NCBI RefSeq assembly: GCF_031755915.1
Contig: NC_083387.1
Span: forward strand, 24,430,501-24,494,500
Origin: Ziziphus jujuba
Taxonomy: Eukaryota > Streptophyta > Magnoliopsida > Rosales > Rhamnaceae
DNA length: 64,000 nucleotides
Direction of reading: 5' to 3'
A model generated the notes under the pieces. That model made no database searches. It worked only from the letters and a program-made list of their open reading frames with translations, and was not told the origin of the DNA. Both the position numbers and the translations under genes were made by a program. This document shows, piece by piece, positions 23,201-35,352 of this stretch; position 1 is the stretch's first letter; every line of letters starts with the position of its first letter.

Positions 23201-26200
23201 GCAGGCTCGCATGCTGCAGAAAGTTCCATGGAAACTGTTGTTATCATTGCAAAATATTAACCATTATAGCATCTACAAATGCTATGATGCTTAAGCAATA
23301 AATTTTATAATTCATACCGATTTGGTCAATTAATTCATCAAACCAAGATTTTGCAAACTCATCCACTCAGTTTTTCTGTATGCGTGTATGTATGTGTCTG
23401 TACTTGCAAATATAACGCTCCAATTAAGATTTTGAACCAAAGAAAAAAGTTAAAACAATATGAAACCTAACACCAATAGCATAATCAAATCTCTAGTTTG
23501 AAAGACAACAGGTCACACTTCTGGAAGCCTTGATAATCCTAGACTTCCTAAAATTGACCATTCTGGTGTATGATATGGTCAATTAAAGTTCAAATAGACC
23601 TAGCCACAGCATAAGGAAATCAAAATATTTGTACATATATATGATAAAAGAATAATTAGCATGGCAGTCATCAGTACTTTAGATGTCAACAAAAACTGTA
23701 TAATTGCATAATAGCTTACTTTATACAACGACAGAAGGTAATTCTCAGTTCTGGGCATATTTGTTTATATAGTTATTCATCCAATTTATGATCTAATAGG
23801 ACTCAGCTGTATAATTAGTTCATCACTATGAAAATCCATAAACCTAGGTAAATTTAAGAGAGATTGTAATTTGGAAGTCACCATAATTCCGTAGAGAAAA
23901 CCTTAACAAGAGCTTAAAAAAGACAAAAGCAGTATTTTTTTTTTTCTTTTTTTTTTTCCTGCATAATCTATATGGTAAGGCACAACGACAAACATCAGTG
24001 GTATAGATAGACACCAGCTTGACATTCCAAGAAATCAAACATAAGAAGACTACAATCTAGATTGACCAACAAGGACATGAAGCATGAATGTGGCTATATA
24101 TCTATATAATAAATTTGCAGAAATTTGGCAGCAGATATTCTATTGTGAATCATATTAGTAATTCCATGTTTCTTGTTCTGACTATGTCATACAGATAAGA
24201 AGAGGAGAGTTCAACAAATAATAATGCAAGATGAAACAGAGAAAATGCAAATTGTTAAATTTACACAAGATCTGTGGAGAGTTCTAGAGTAGGTTGCATG
24301 TGATGAGTAATGAAAATGAGTCAATTCAAGATTCAAAAACAGGCCGATCAAGCGTATTAGAAAAAGAATATGCATTTACAGGAAACTTAATAAAAATCGT
24401 GCACATACTAAGAATTAAAAAATGTACATCTATGATACTTGACAAGAGAATGTCTTCACCTTGTTATCTTCATTGCTAAGGCATTGCAAACAACGTTGGA
24501 CAACATGATTTCCATTCAGGTCCTTGATGAGAGCAAGAAATCCTGGTTCAAGAGCTGATATAACCAATGAAATTTGCTGTCTGGTTTTGAGAGTCTCTAT
24601 CAACTTCTGCACCACACGAGTGCTGAAAGAGGAGAAAACAAAGTGTTAAATAACTATAAGAAGAATTGCATTGCAGTGTTATCAATGCACAACTTACCCA
24701 TGGGTGTTCAAAGATATTCTGACAAGCTCCCCTGGTTCTGCAGTCACCATGATCAAAATCTGCATTCTCTGTTCTTCATTGCACACATCCAACAACTTCT
24801 GCATAAGATAATTCCCAAATGGATTCATCATAAGTTCAACTACATGGTCAATAATCTCGCTAAATATTATTTGCACGTCTTGCGGGGTACCCTCATCCAA
24901 CATTCTCTGTAAGAAGCGACAACCATGCTGATCCTTTGCTATTAAGTATATATACCCTTGAGCTTCAGCTAAAGAGCTGTACTTTGGTGGCAGAGAGAAT
25001 TGGAAATATTGCCTACTGTTCCGAGAATTTTCACAAAGCCCTATAATTTGGCGTCTGGCATCTACCAGCGACCTCTCCAGGTGTTTCCCCACACCAATGT
25101 CATGTAAGTTACCCTTATTCTGACCCCTAGGTCGATCCAATCCCTTATTGACCATATAATTAAGGCCTTCTCCCTGAATAATGAAGCTATCTTCAGCAGT
25201 AAAAGCCTCAGGACCACCTTGTGGGATTCCAAGTGAAGGCACTCTACTCCTCCCATTAGTTTGAGGCAGGCCATACATGAAATTTTCAACACTGAACTGA
25301 TGAGGCCTAGGGCAGGTCACTTGTGGAGAATTAGGAAAATTCAATACAACTCTTTCTTCAATAGAATTCATACCATTTCTTTGTGCATAAAGTAAAGCAT
25401 CAGCCATGGATAGTCCACTTAAAGGTGTGGCTATGCTTGATACTGGACTTCCTCTTTGGTAATAGTTACTTGTCTGCTCCTTTGTTTTCTGCCTAGGAGA
25501 GCTTACTGAGTTACTGCAGCAATTCAACCCTGAATACAATGCATAACGTTCACCGGGTGAAAATTGTGAACCCGAAAAGTTACCCGTTTTACATTCCGGC
25601 CGCAATCCCAACATTGCTGAATTCATCTCACCCTCAAAACCCGTACCAGTCCTTTCGACAGGGCATTGAAATCCCACAAAATCAGAAAATGCTCTCCTGA
25701 CCTTCTCACAACCACCCTGTTTATCGAAATTGAATCGATTATTTCCACCCAAAGATCCATCACCAACCCGAATTCTTTCTCTATCTACCAATAATTCCTT
25801 GAAACTAGAAGAGTCCTCTTGTTCATTACTAATATACATTTTACTAAGATTTCGACTTAAACCCAGTTCATCAATCAAGCTCTCATTGGATTTCTTCCTA
25901 ATGGGTGAAACGGGCAATTTCGAATCCAACCATAATCCATTTGGATATATGGAAGTTCCACAAGGCATGTGTGATTTAAGCTCTTCCAGTGAAGGTGGGG
26001 TTGGTGAACCATTATCAGATAAAGAATGGCAGCAAGAGAACAAGCTAGAGGAAGAGCCATCAGACTGGAGAGAGAACCCACTAACAGGGGAAGATACACA
26101 TGGATACTTACAATGACTTGATGGGTCATCATCATACATGCCATTAATCGTCTGTGTTACAAAAGGCCGATGAACATGACCACCACCATGAACATTATGA

Positions 26201-26340
26201 TGATGATGATGATTATTGTGTTTTTGATGAAGATGTTGGTGAAGATTGTGTGATGTTGCATGAGGGATCTCATCCAACAACATTTCAAGTTCCTCATCAT
26301 CCTTCATGTTTTTTCTCTCAAACTCAACTCCCTCAAACAT
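20236..26340 (-). CDS. Pumilio-family RNA-binding protein (eight PUM repeats), five exons
   Basis: Minus-strand exons are 26340-24698, 24622-24460, 21502-21339, 20887-20629 and 20343-20236. All phases agree and give 778 residues (767 if translation starts at the Met at 26307). PUM proteins bind mRNA 3' UTRs and repress translation or promote decay. The N-terminus has DDEELEMLLDEIPHATS, resembling the Arabidopsis APUM9-12 type, then a His-rich and a Ser-rich low-complexity stretch. The PUM domain runs from about residue 450 to near the end. Its RNA-contact motifs in repeats 1-8 are CRFLQ, NYLMQ, TRVVQ, NHVVQ, CCVLQ, NYVVQ, SHVVE and NYVIQ. By the known PUM code these predict a UGUAUAUA-like target. 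Intron 2 is about 3 kb. The protein ends in a basic SKRIFSQKLLKK tail. Confidence 0.92.
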
Positions 26341-26350
26341 CAAAAAATAA

Positions 26351-26351
<1 letters not shown>

Positions 26352-26382
<31 letters not shown>

Positions 26383-26415
26383 AACAACAACAATAACCCA
26401 AAAAAAAAAAAAAAG
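26352..26415. repeat. CA/TG microsatellite and poly-A in the Pumilio 5' UTR
   Basis: A CA dinucleotide run (about 26356-26382) and an A run (about 26400-26414) lie directly upstream of the minus-strand start codon at 26340. In the transcript this reads as poly-U followed by (UG)n. Confidence 0.85.
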
Positions 26416-27630
26416 ATCCAAGAAAAGAAAATAAATGCACAAGACAACAAGATTGATTCCCACAAAACAATCAGACCAATCCCAGAATCATAAAAACCCA
26501 CATCATATATCGATTCAGATAGACCAAATAACAGATACCCAGAAGAGATTACCACTTTATGTTATCTGGGTTTTTGAAAAAAATATCGAAAACGAACAAG
26601 GTGGTTTTCCTGTTGATGGGGAATTTCAATTGCATTCCATTCCAAAAAATCATCTCATTTAGGTTTATGGGTATTCTAATATGAGTAGTTGGTGAAGCAT
26701 GCAAAGATTGAAGGATTACATACGGTTACTTGTCACCGTAGATGTACAGTCTCACGCCATTAAAGCTGGAGAGCAAGAGACGCTATGGCCTATACACATA
26801 AAGATATAAACAAAAAAAATATATATATTTTATAGAAACACGGAAAGAGAGCAACGAAGAGACACAAAAAAACACTACACTGTGAGAGTGTTTAACACTG
26901 TATTTAAAAAATAAAAATCAATAAAAAAAACTTTTTTTATTTTTTAATTGAAATATTATGAAGATGACACTCCTTCATCATGCGTGTGTAACACGCTCGA
27001 TTCTGACGGTGGGTCCCAACCGTGTCAGCACTGCAATGAGCATTTGTCCCTCGGACGATCTTTTTGGCACAATATATTGCCATGTGGCGCGTGTCCATTA
27101 TTTTAATATTTATTTATTTATTTTATTTATTCGATGAATGTTAAATTTTTATAAAATAAATTTTTTTATTTAATTATTTGAGAATTAAATACGAAATAAT
27201 AAAAGAGATTTCACGTTTGATTTTTTCTGTTACCCCGTATCTGGCAAAGACTGCAACAACCTCTCTCAATTCTCTCCAATCCATAACGGTTAACAGATAT
27301 TTTATAGGGTTTTTTATGTGTTCTTTTTTAAATTACCTAAATACCCTTGCTTTGGCTTTGTCGTTTGAGAAAGATAAAAATAAAATAAAATTCAATAAAA
27401 TGGAAATAAAAAATAAAAAATCTTTTTCAGATTTTGTATCCAATGCATTACTGTCTAAGGTGCATTGAGTATGGAAGGATTGATCTTGACCGCTCATTTG
27501 TTTCCTCATTAGCAAAAGTATATCCACGCTTTAAATATTGTTCTTTGCTTTCCATTTACCATTTTAGCAAAAGTTTGATGTAGATATAATTTGTTGTTAC
27601 ATGAAACTTTTACATTTATATAACAAAAAA
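26416..27630. other. Upstream region of the Pumilio gene
   Basis: The probable 5' UTR and promoter on the minus strand. A less AT-rich patch at about 26980-27090 contains GTGGGTCCCA and CATGTGGCGCGTGTCC, as expected near a promoter. No gene is seen. Confidence 0.4.
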
Positions 27631-27631
27631 A

Positions 27632-27965
27632 TAAAAAGGCAAATTACACTTAGTACTACTACTCCTTTGAGAAGTTGCAATCTAGGCTTTTCAAATTCAA
27701 AATATTTCAATTTTAGTGTAGTTTGTTATTTTGATCAATTTTTTTCTTAAATTATATATAATTTGTTTTTTTTAATGATTTATTAATATTAATTAATTAT
27801 GTAAGGGGGAAAAAACATAAACTTAATATAAAACATGTGTTAGCCAGAATTCCAATTAAATCAATATGTAACAAATTAAGATTTAGGGCCTAAATTATAA
27901 CATTTTAAATTTAATGGTTGAAAGTGCAACTTCTCTAAATTAGAAGATAGTAAAATTTGATTAAC
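27632..27965. mobile_element. Candidate MITE with inverted ends
   Basis: The left end, CAAATTACACTTAGTACTAC, and the right end reverse-complemented (CAAATTTTACTATCTTC) share a start. Further in, both carry GAGAAGTTGCA followed by similar T/A-rich sequence. There is no coding capacity and I could not define a target duplication. The family is not identified. Confidence 0.45.
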
Positions 27966-30750
27966 CGAAAAAATAAAATTATAGAAAATAAATGCTCATT
28001 TTAACTTTAAAACTAAAATACAGTATAATTTATTTTCTTTTTAGAAGGAACATATTTCGCAGATGATAAAAATATGTTTTCATTATGATGTAATGCAACA
28101 TTTATGTACTTTTGCTGTTTTGAAATATTGACAGTCATATTTATTTTGCATGTTTATGGTATAAAAAAAAAATTATAGGATAAAAATCCAAAAATTCTTT
28201 GTCAAGTTATTGTCAATGTATTTGGGAAAGTAATATTCTTCATTTTCTTGCTAGCATGCTTATTACTTTTCTTTTTCTTTTTCTTTTTTTGTTTTTTATA
28301 AAATCTAATAATGTTTGTGTGCACATATGGGATAGGTATTAATTACTAATAATTGGTCTTCATACCATAATAATTGAGTCAAACTAACTAAGTGATTTTT
28401 TTTATTTTTTGATTTTTTGTTCCATTCTCAAAGTATTATTGTTTTCACGACCGGGAAAAATATATCTCTCATTTTCTTTAACTTCTGGGTATATAATGTC
28501 TATTTTATACTTAAAAATGCTCCTATTATCGTATAGTTAAAAAAACTGTTGTTATTATGTTTTTAGTACTCTTATGTATTTATATGTTACACCTACAAAG
28601 ATAAAATTACTATATTTTTAATTAAATTAAATGTTAAAATTTAAAATTATATAAGATCTCAGTAATATTTATTTTTTCTAAATAGGATTTTGATATATTA
28701 CTAAATTGGTGTTTAACTTTTTTTTAATTTTAAATATAACTTTTGATTGATTTTCGTTTAATAAAATAAAATAAATCTTATTTAAAATTGAACACACACA
28801 TATATATATATATTAGAGATATAATAATTTATATTTGAGATTGTTGCTTTAAAAAAATAGTGATTTTTATTTTTATCCTTAAACTGTTGTTACAGAGACA
28901 TGAAAATTTTAAATTTGGAATTATTATTAAAAAAAACATCATTTTTATTATTGGACTATGCTCCCAGAGAATATAAACTCTAGAGTTTGCACGCAATTTC
29001 TAAAAAAACAGGTTAAATGATCCAATTTGATGGAATGCCCAAAACATCTCATTTGACGATATTACCCTTCTACATATAAAATTCATAAATACACTAATTT
29101 TTGTGTCATTTGCATGAGAAAATTTAATTGGGCAATAGCCTTGCAAGGACATAATATTATTTTTCCTACACGTAATTATGAAAAGCAGAATTAAATTTAA
29201 AATATATATATATATATAAAATGGAATAGACAGTTTCATAAATTGGAAACACCTAACGTAAAACCTTCATTATTATCATTATTATTATTTTTCCACTTTA
29301 TTGATAAATGAAGGCTTCTCAGTGGTAAGCCTAATGGGACCACATTTTATATGTATTGGTCACGGACAAGATGGCTCTGCTCACTTTTTGTGACTTTTTT
29401 TTTTTTTTCTTTTTTACATATATATAAATTTACTTGGCCTCAAAGAAAGGGTTATAATGGTAAATTAATTTTTCAAAGGAACAAAAAATTGGACGAATTG
29501 GAAATTGCCATACGGAGTAGGCAAATATCTGTGTTTTGTTTCCTTAGCCGGAAAGCGAACAACTTTTTGGACCCCACCTCTGATTCTCATAATCGGCCCA
29601 AAGCAAAGCATTTATTTATTTTTTATATCTTTATTCCAATCAATGCTCGACACGTGACATTCTTTATATCTGACGCGTCGAAGCTGACGGCGATATTCTC
29701 GTTTTGGTACTCCTCGATTTCTGGGTTAGAGATTGAGACAGTTAAAAATTGATGCATTAGTCTCCACTTTCATGTAATTTCCTTTTTTTTTTTTTTTTTG
29801 TTGTTATTATTTTTTTTGGAATGTATTTCAAAATTGTCGATATTTTTTATTTTATATAGTTTTTGCAGATTTATTCAAAAAATTACGATATATCGTTCAA
29901 TTTTATTTTATCAACGTAACAATTAAAAATTATACAGCAACTTTATTTTTATTTAATTAATCAATTAGAACAACAAAAGATAAATAATATATTTTTTGTT
30001 TTTGTTTTTGATGAATTAAAAAGAAAGGATTTTATCACTAAATTTTAAATTCAAGATTAGCGAATTATCACTATGCACAAGCTTGTTTATTAATTTTATT
30101 TGCCTATTGATTTGACAATAAATGTTCCCTTACGATGAGCCAAAATGACATAACCAAATAATTATATATACATATATATGAATAATTTATTCAAAAAAAT
30201 AATTATATATGAAAAATCAATAAATAAAACTCAAACTAGCAGAATAATATAATATTAATGAAAAAATTATTATTTGCCAGATAATATTTTTGATATATAA
30301 CTGTCTCATTATTATAAAAGCAAACAATAAACCTCCAATATCAACAAATTAGTATCATAGCATTTTTATTTTAGTGCACATATATATGTGTATATATATA
30401 TATATATATATAATGTTATGAATATATAAATTTAAATTGGAGGGATTATTATATTTTAATACCTCTTATTTTTTAGGTTTTATGATTTAGATACTCAATT
30501 TAAAATTTATGGCAATTTGAACTATGTTTAACTATTGTTTAACACAATATTTAAGTCTTCCCACATGAGCGTTATATTATATATCCAAATATATATATAT
30601 ATATGATATTAAGGTTTAAAATTTTAAAATTAAAGGTATTAAATTGCATTATGTTAAATTCATACAAAAATGCATAAAACCAAAAACTTAGGTCATAAAT
30701 TATATATTACAAGATAATCTCGTACAAAATATGGAAAGTAACACTTGAGA
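27966..30750. other. Gene-poor AT-rich region
   Basis: No gene recognised. A patch at about 29490-29740 is less AT-rich and contains ATCGGCCCAAAG, ACACGTGAC and GACGCGTCGAAGCTGACGG. An open frame of 133 codons (29351-29752) crosses it but resembles no family I know. Microsatellites of AT type occur near 28796 and 29201. Confidence 0.4.
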
Positions 30751-30955
30751 GCATACATCTTCCTCATAATACCATACGAAGACCACGCATTTTAATTTCG
30801 AGGCTTGCTAGACTTCGAAATGAAAACTCAATGTGACCCCGATCCATGTAGGACTGTGTTTTCAAATATGTACAACGAGGCAAACGAAACAGCCAAACAT
30901 GGTCTTGACCCTGACCAAACATTGTTTTTATCCACAGAACACAACTCCGTGAGAT
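30751..30955 (-). pseudogene. Relic of a TIR-NBS-LRR resistance gene C-terminus (C-JID-like)
   Basis: The minus strand reads D-H-V-W-L-F-R-L-P-R-C, then H-I-E-F-S-F, then L-E-I-K-M-R-G-L-R-M-V. This is the order typical of the post-LRR domain of plant TNL proteins (DH.WL.YLPR, .IE.SF, .VK.CG...VY). After V the frame breaks; a one-base shift at about 30769 recovers Y-E-E-D-V, the usual ending. No LRR, NBS or TIR part was found nearby. It is a fragment of a dead gene. Confidence 0.6.
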
Positions 30956-31771
30956 TGAAATCTGTAACATAAACAAAGTTAAGCCATTAAACAAATGAAA
31001 ATTTTAGGACAAATATATATATATTCATCGTGAAAATGGAAGGTTTATCTAGAAGAGTGTGGAGGGATGAAAAGTTTGATGGTTGATAATATAAATGTCA
31101 ATAACATCAAAATGGAAGCATAAAAAGCCATGTTGCTTCTTAAATAAGGAGGTGAATAAAAGGGATATTGTCCTAACATAACATTTTCTTTAATATTTAT
31201 GATTAAGATTTTGACATGATAAGGACTTTTTTTTGTAAGGAATTCATTGAGAGGTAATTTTTATATGATTGTGTATTAACTCATATCATCGATACAATCA
31301 CACAATATTTAAATATTTATTTTAAAAAAGAAAATATATAAATAAGGAAAGTATAACTTATTAAGATCTTTGTGGGGTGCCTTAATAATTATTATAAATG
31401 GTTTTTTTTTTAAAGTAGATTAAAAAAAATTCTCAAAAAGTTCTTATCATGTTAAAATTGTCAAGTTAATACTAATAACTAAATTAATAATTTAAAACAT
31501 CTCGAATGATGCTGTGGATAACTAAAATTTTTTTGCTCCATTATAAATAAAGACAACCATTTAAAAAAGAAAATATTCCTTGGAATTGTGAATAATTAAA
31601 ATAGACATTTTGAAGGTGATGGTCTACTTTTAAAAACTCTATAAAATAATATAATTTATTAAAAATTTAAAAATAATCTTGATAAGAATATAATTTTTTT
31701 CACCTCTATCTATACTATAAGAGCTTGAATTTGAATTATGAGAATGCAGGAATTAGGGGTCATTTGTAACG

Positions 31772-31804
<33 letters not shown>

Positions 31805-31928
31805 TATAATCTTTTTTAAAATGAAAAAAAAAATCAATATTAATTGTGTTTTAAGCATGACCACAGGGTTGATTTTTAAGTAAACCATCTTTTGAATAGA
31901 CATCTATGCTGGCCAGTGGCGAGCCCAG
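30956..31928. other. AT-rich spacer
   Basis: No gene. An AT microsatellite occurs near 31782-31808. Confidence 0.4.
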
Positions 31929-32047
31929 GAGTCTAAGAATAGTATCATTTTTTGCTATGTATTTTGGTAGACGAATATGGTAGCTAAGAGTCTAAAAATA
32001 GTATTTCATTTGTTGCTATGTATTTTGGTAGATGAATATGATAGCTC
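31929..32047. repeat. Two-copy 59-bp direct repeat
   Basis: The units at 31929-31987 and 31988-32047 share GAGTCTAA, AATAGTAT, TTGCTATGTATTTTGGTAGA and GAATATG.TAGCT. The preceding CCAGTGGCGAGCCCAGGA resembles the starts of common plant dispersed repeats. Confidence 0.8.
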
Positions 32048-32140
32048 AGTTGTTACAAGTACTATTATCTATGTTTTTTAAACTAGGTTCGAGTTTATAG
32101 AGGGATAAGGGATGCATGAGGGCAAATAAAAAAAAAAATT
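32015..32140 (+). mobile_element. Candidate tRNA-derived SINE
   Basis: A box A-like motif, TAGCTCAGTTGT (32042-32053), and a box B-like motif, GGTTCGAGTTT (32086-32096), lie 44 bases apart start to start, close to the spacing of an internal pol III promoter. The segment ends in an A-rich tail (about 32125-32138). It cannot be a tRNA, because the arms do not pair into a cloverleaf. The 5' limit overlaps the 59-bp direct repeat and is uncertain. Confidence 0.5.
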
Positions 32141-32584
32141 ATTTTCCACAGAATAATTGATAAATGCTTTATAAAATAAATAGTAGAATGTTTGATTATA
32201 AAAAAAAGATATTTTTAAATTTATTTTAAATATTTTTATTTTTTAACCAATATATTTAATGTTATTTTTTTTAAATCTTAAAGTATTCATCTGGAAAGCA
32301 CCTTTAAATTTCTGACAAAAAAAAAAAGGGGGACTTTTGCAACTTTCTTTGTTTACTTTCTTTGTTTTCTTTCTTCTTATTCCTGATTTTCAAAGCACCT
32401 ATCGGAATTTTTAAACACGCCTTAATAACAAACAAACATTGTTGGTGCTTTACAAGGGTAAAAATATAAATAAAATTTTAAAAACACAGTCATCACTGTA
32501 TCTACCAAACACGCCCTTATGGTTAAAGGAAGCGCATAGTTTGGAGAGTGAGCGAAATCGTTTTGTACGGTTTGGGTGAAAAGG

Positions 32585-32623
32585 CCCCCCCCCCCCCCCC
32601 AAAAAAAAAAAAAAAAAAAAAAA
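32585..32623 (+). repeat. C16-A23 homopolymer abutting a start codon
   Basis: Sixteen C residues (32585-32600) are followed by an unbroken A run that reaches the A of the ATG at 32624. It lies in the 5' UTR of the coiled-coil gene. Length errors are likely in such a tract. Confidence 0.9.
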
Positions 32624-35352
32624 ATGGAGGACAAGGGCAAAGGAACTGAGAGATGGAACGGAGCCATAGCCAATTTGACAGACATGGCTTCCAATCTCGA
32701 CTCTCTCCAAAAATTTCTCCTCAAGAAAGCTGTTTTCGTCGACGAAGAGACCTTTGCCAAAGCCTCCCTCACCTCCGAACAAGCCCGAACCATCAAGGTT
32801 TTACTTCACATTCCATGCTACTACTACCCAATCTTCAACTCCTTTTTTTTTTTTTTTTTTTTTTGAACTTCAATTACTAGTGTATTTATCCATTGGGCAA
32901 TCTGGGTTTCGTTTTTTATATGCAAATTGGTGACTTTTTGGTGTAAATTTCGTTGTAGTAGTTTTGATCGGCTTGGTTTTCTGTTTTTTTTTCCTGTAAT
33001 TTCAACTGTTTGTGTTGTACTTGATATTTATTTTGGTTCGCATGGTAATATGAGTGAGAAGTTCAGTTTGCTTTCTGGGTTTTTCAAAGTTTTTTTTTTT
33101 TTTAAAATTTTTTATTTTGTATGTATTGGAGAAAGGTTGAATTGTTAGAGTTACTCTATTTTTTTTCTTTAGCAAATTTGTTGTTTTTTAGCATTCTATT
33201 TATTATTATTATTTTTTTATTTTTGGATGATGGAAGGTAGTTCAGATATGTTGGTTGTTGTTCAAGTTGCTTTGGAATTGGGTGTAAGGTCATTCAGCAG
33301 TTCATGTATCATAATTCTAGGTCTAAACCCAAATATTTAGATCTCATTTTAATGTTTTATTATATTTCATTTAACATTGGAGTGGTAATTGGGTGTGCTT
33401 GACTGGTTTTTATAGGAATTTGATTCTTACACATCCTTGTGATCTGTTACTTAGAAAGGACGGATCTATTGGAGCCATCTTTGATCAGGTTTTACTTTCT
33501 TTTATCTGTAGTAGACTATTACTAGTTCGTCCACAAGTATCCATTGTCATATATTTTCAAAATAGATAAAACTATAAGTTGTATTAAAAAAAAGTTGTAT
33601 TTTAACTCGAGTATATAGCATTGTTACTGTTGCTAAAAAGTGCTCTATTAGTTCTTTGATGTCGTAGAGTATATTTCAAAGTTCAAGAAAATAATGGCAG
33701 GTCTGTATTAAGACATGTTAAACTGTGGGACTTTCATTGCAAGAAATGTTGTACCCATGATAATGGGTTTGATATTCTTGTAATATGGTTTTATTATCAG
33801 ATAACTTGAGTATCCGTTTTGAACTTGGAGCTAGTAAAACTGTATAAGTACCAAGTCCTATTTACCAAAAAAAAAAAGTGTTAAGTACCAAGTATATATG
33901 AAGCTTGTCATAGCTTAATCAAATTGACCATTTACATATTTTGTAACATTTGTGCAGCTGTGAGATTCAGCAGATGTGGTTTAAAAAGCTATTTTGTTGT
34001 TTGCAGTGCATTGAACATTCTGCTTTGATGCTATGAAATCTACAATGCCATTGTTTTCTATCAATGTCTAGAAGTATTTGAAATTAGAACCACTTTCCTG
34101 AATAATTCTTCTGAGAAGATTGGTTGTTGGTTGAACAAAATCGACTTTTATGTATTTTTTATTGTCTTTTCCTTTTCTCTTGTTATGTTTGGTTATTACT
34201 TACCAATTGCAATGTATTTTGGTGGTGTGCCTGTGAGTCAGATGAAAGGTGCGGCTAATAACAATTGTTTATTTCATGAGACTGTATTATGCTTTGATGT
34301 CCTGAATAAGTGTTTTTACCATTTAAAACTATTGCTAATTCTATATGAGAAGACTTGATCACAGAATCTTTTCTGTATAGGTTCTTGAACAAAGGATAGA
34401 GTCTTTGGAAAGAGAACTTGATGCTGCAATCACTGCTGCTGCTCGTGCTCGTACAGAAAAACGACAGGCTGAGGCAGCCCAAAAAGCTGCTGAATTGCAT
34501 GCACAAGAGGTGACAAAAGAGCTTGAGAACACTACAAGTATGTAGAATCCCATTATTTCCTTTTTTACATTTTTCATTGTTTCCGCTGTAGATGGTTTTT
34601 GAACTTGTTCCTATTAGATAAGAGGTTTTTGCAAATTTTCATATATGCAACCTAGAGAGACAACTTTTCAAAGCACTGGAGTAGTGTTTCCGCTTATTGC
34701 TAGGCCTTTTAAGCCACTTCTTATGGGTTTCATTTGCTTGCTTATGTCTTTGGAGAAGGATTCATTTTTCTTTTTCTTTTTTTGGTGGGGGGTTATAATT
34801 TAGAGATGGTTATTATTCCAAACCAAAAATGTTGGTTTGCAACTTGCAAGAAGCAAAATGTTGGGTATAGTTTAGAGCAGGTTATTAATGGCTCTTTTTG
34901 ACTTGGTTTATTTCTTGACTCCTCATGTACTATCTTTGGTAGTGTATATATAGAGTCTTGTATCTGTATTTGTGGCACACTAAGTGTAAGGCCATCGCAA
35001 TTTTTCTTGAAAAGTGCGATCATCTATATGTAATTTTATCTTCATTCTCTAGGTTGACTGTTTGCAATAAGTCCTTTTATTAATGCACTTTCATGTTGGT
35101 TATCTGATAACTCTTCTCATTTTTACTTGGTAGTTGCCCTTTAAATCTGTAATTAGAATAAGATTGGAAAGCAGAAATTCTGGCCTGTCATGATCTTTGA
35201 TTTTGTTCTTGAGTGCAGAGGTATTTGAACTACACATGGAGGAGTTGCGCACAAAGCAAGAAGAAATCGCCAAACGTGATAAGGAAATTAAAGTCTTGGA
35301 AGCGATAATACATACGCTTGGAGGAACAGAGTCACAATCGAGAAATGTGTAA
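32624..35352 (+). CDS. Small plant coiled-coil protein of unknown function (three exons)
   Basis: Exons are 32624-32797, 34381-34537 and 35219-35352. Phases agree and give 154 residues. The N-terminal 58 residues form a short conserved-looking block (WNGAIANLTDMASNLDSLQK, then A-V-F-V-D-E-E-T-F). From about residue 59 to 145 the protein is a continuous heptad-like, Glu/Lys/Ala-rich coiled coil (VLEQRIESLERELDAAI, then a Q-E-E-I-A-K-R-D-K-E-I-K-V-L stretch). There is no signal peptide, membrane segment or catalytic motif. I do not recognise a named family. A structural or adaptor role in the cytosol or nucleus is only an inference. The start is the first ATG after the homopolymer and opens the conserved exon. 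Intron 1 is about 1.6 kb. Confidence 0.8.

Noticed and set aside
24574..24912. Plus-strand 112-codon frame
   Set aside because: It is antisense to PUM repeats and crosses a supported intron.
25730..26116. Plus-strand 128-codon frame inside the Pumilio gene
   Set aside because: It is antisense to the conserved Pumilio exon 1 and has no family signal.
26341..26463. N-terminal extension of the Pumilio frame starting MGINLVV
   Set aside because: It translates the (TG)n and T-run of the 5' UTR into V-C-V-C and F runs. The first Met of a family-like N-terminus is at 26340 or 26307.
29351..29752. 133-codon plus-strand open frame as a gene
   Set aside because: It starts in T-rich sequence, has no domain or splice-supported partner exons, and resembles no family I know.
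32422..32796. Minus-strand frames across the coiled-coil gene exon 1
   Set aside because: They are antisense shadows with F and G runs from the A/C homopolymer.
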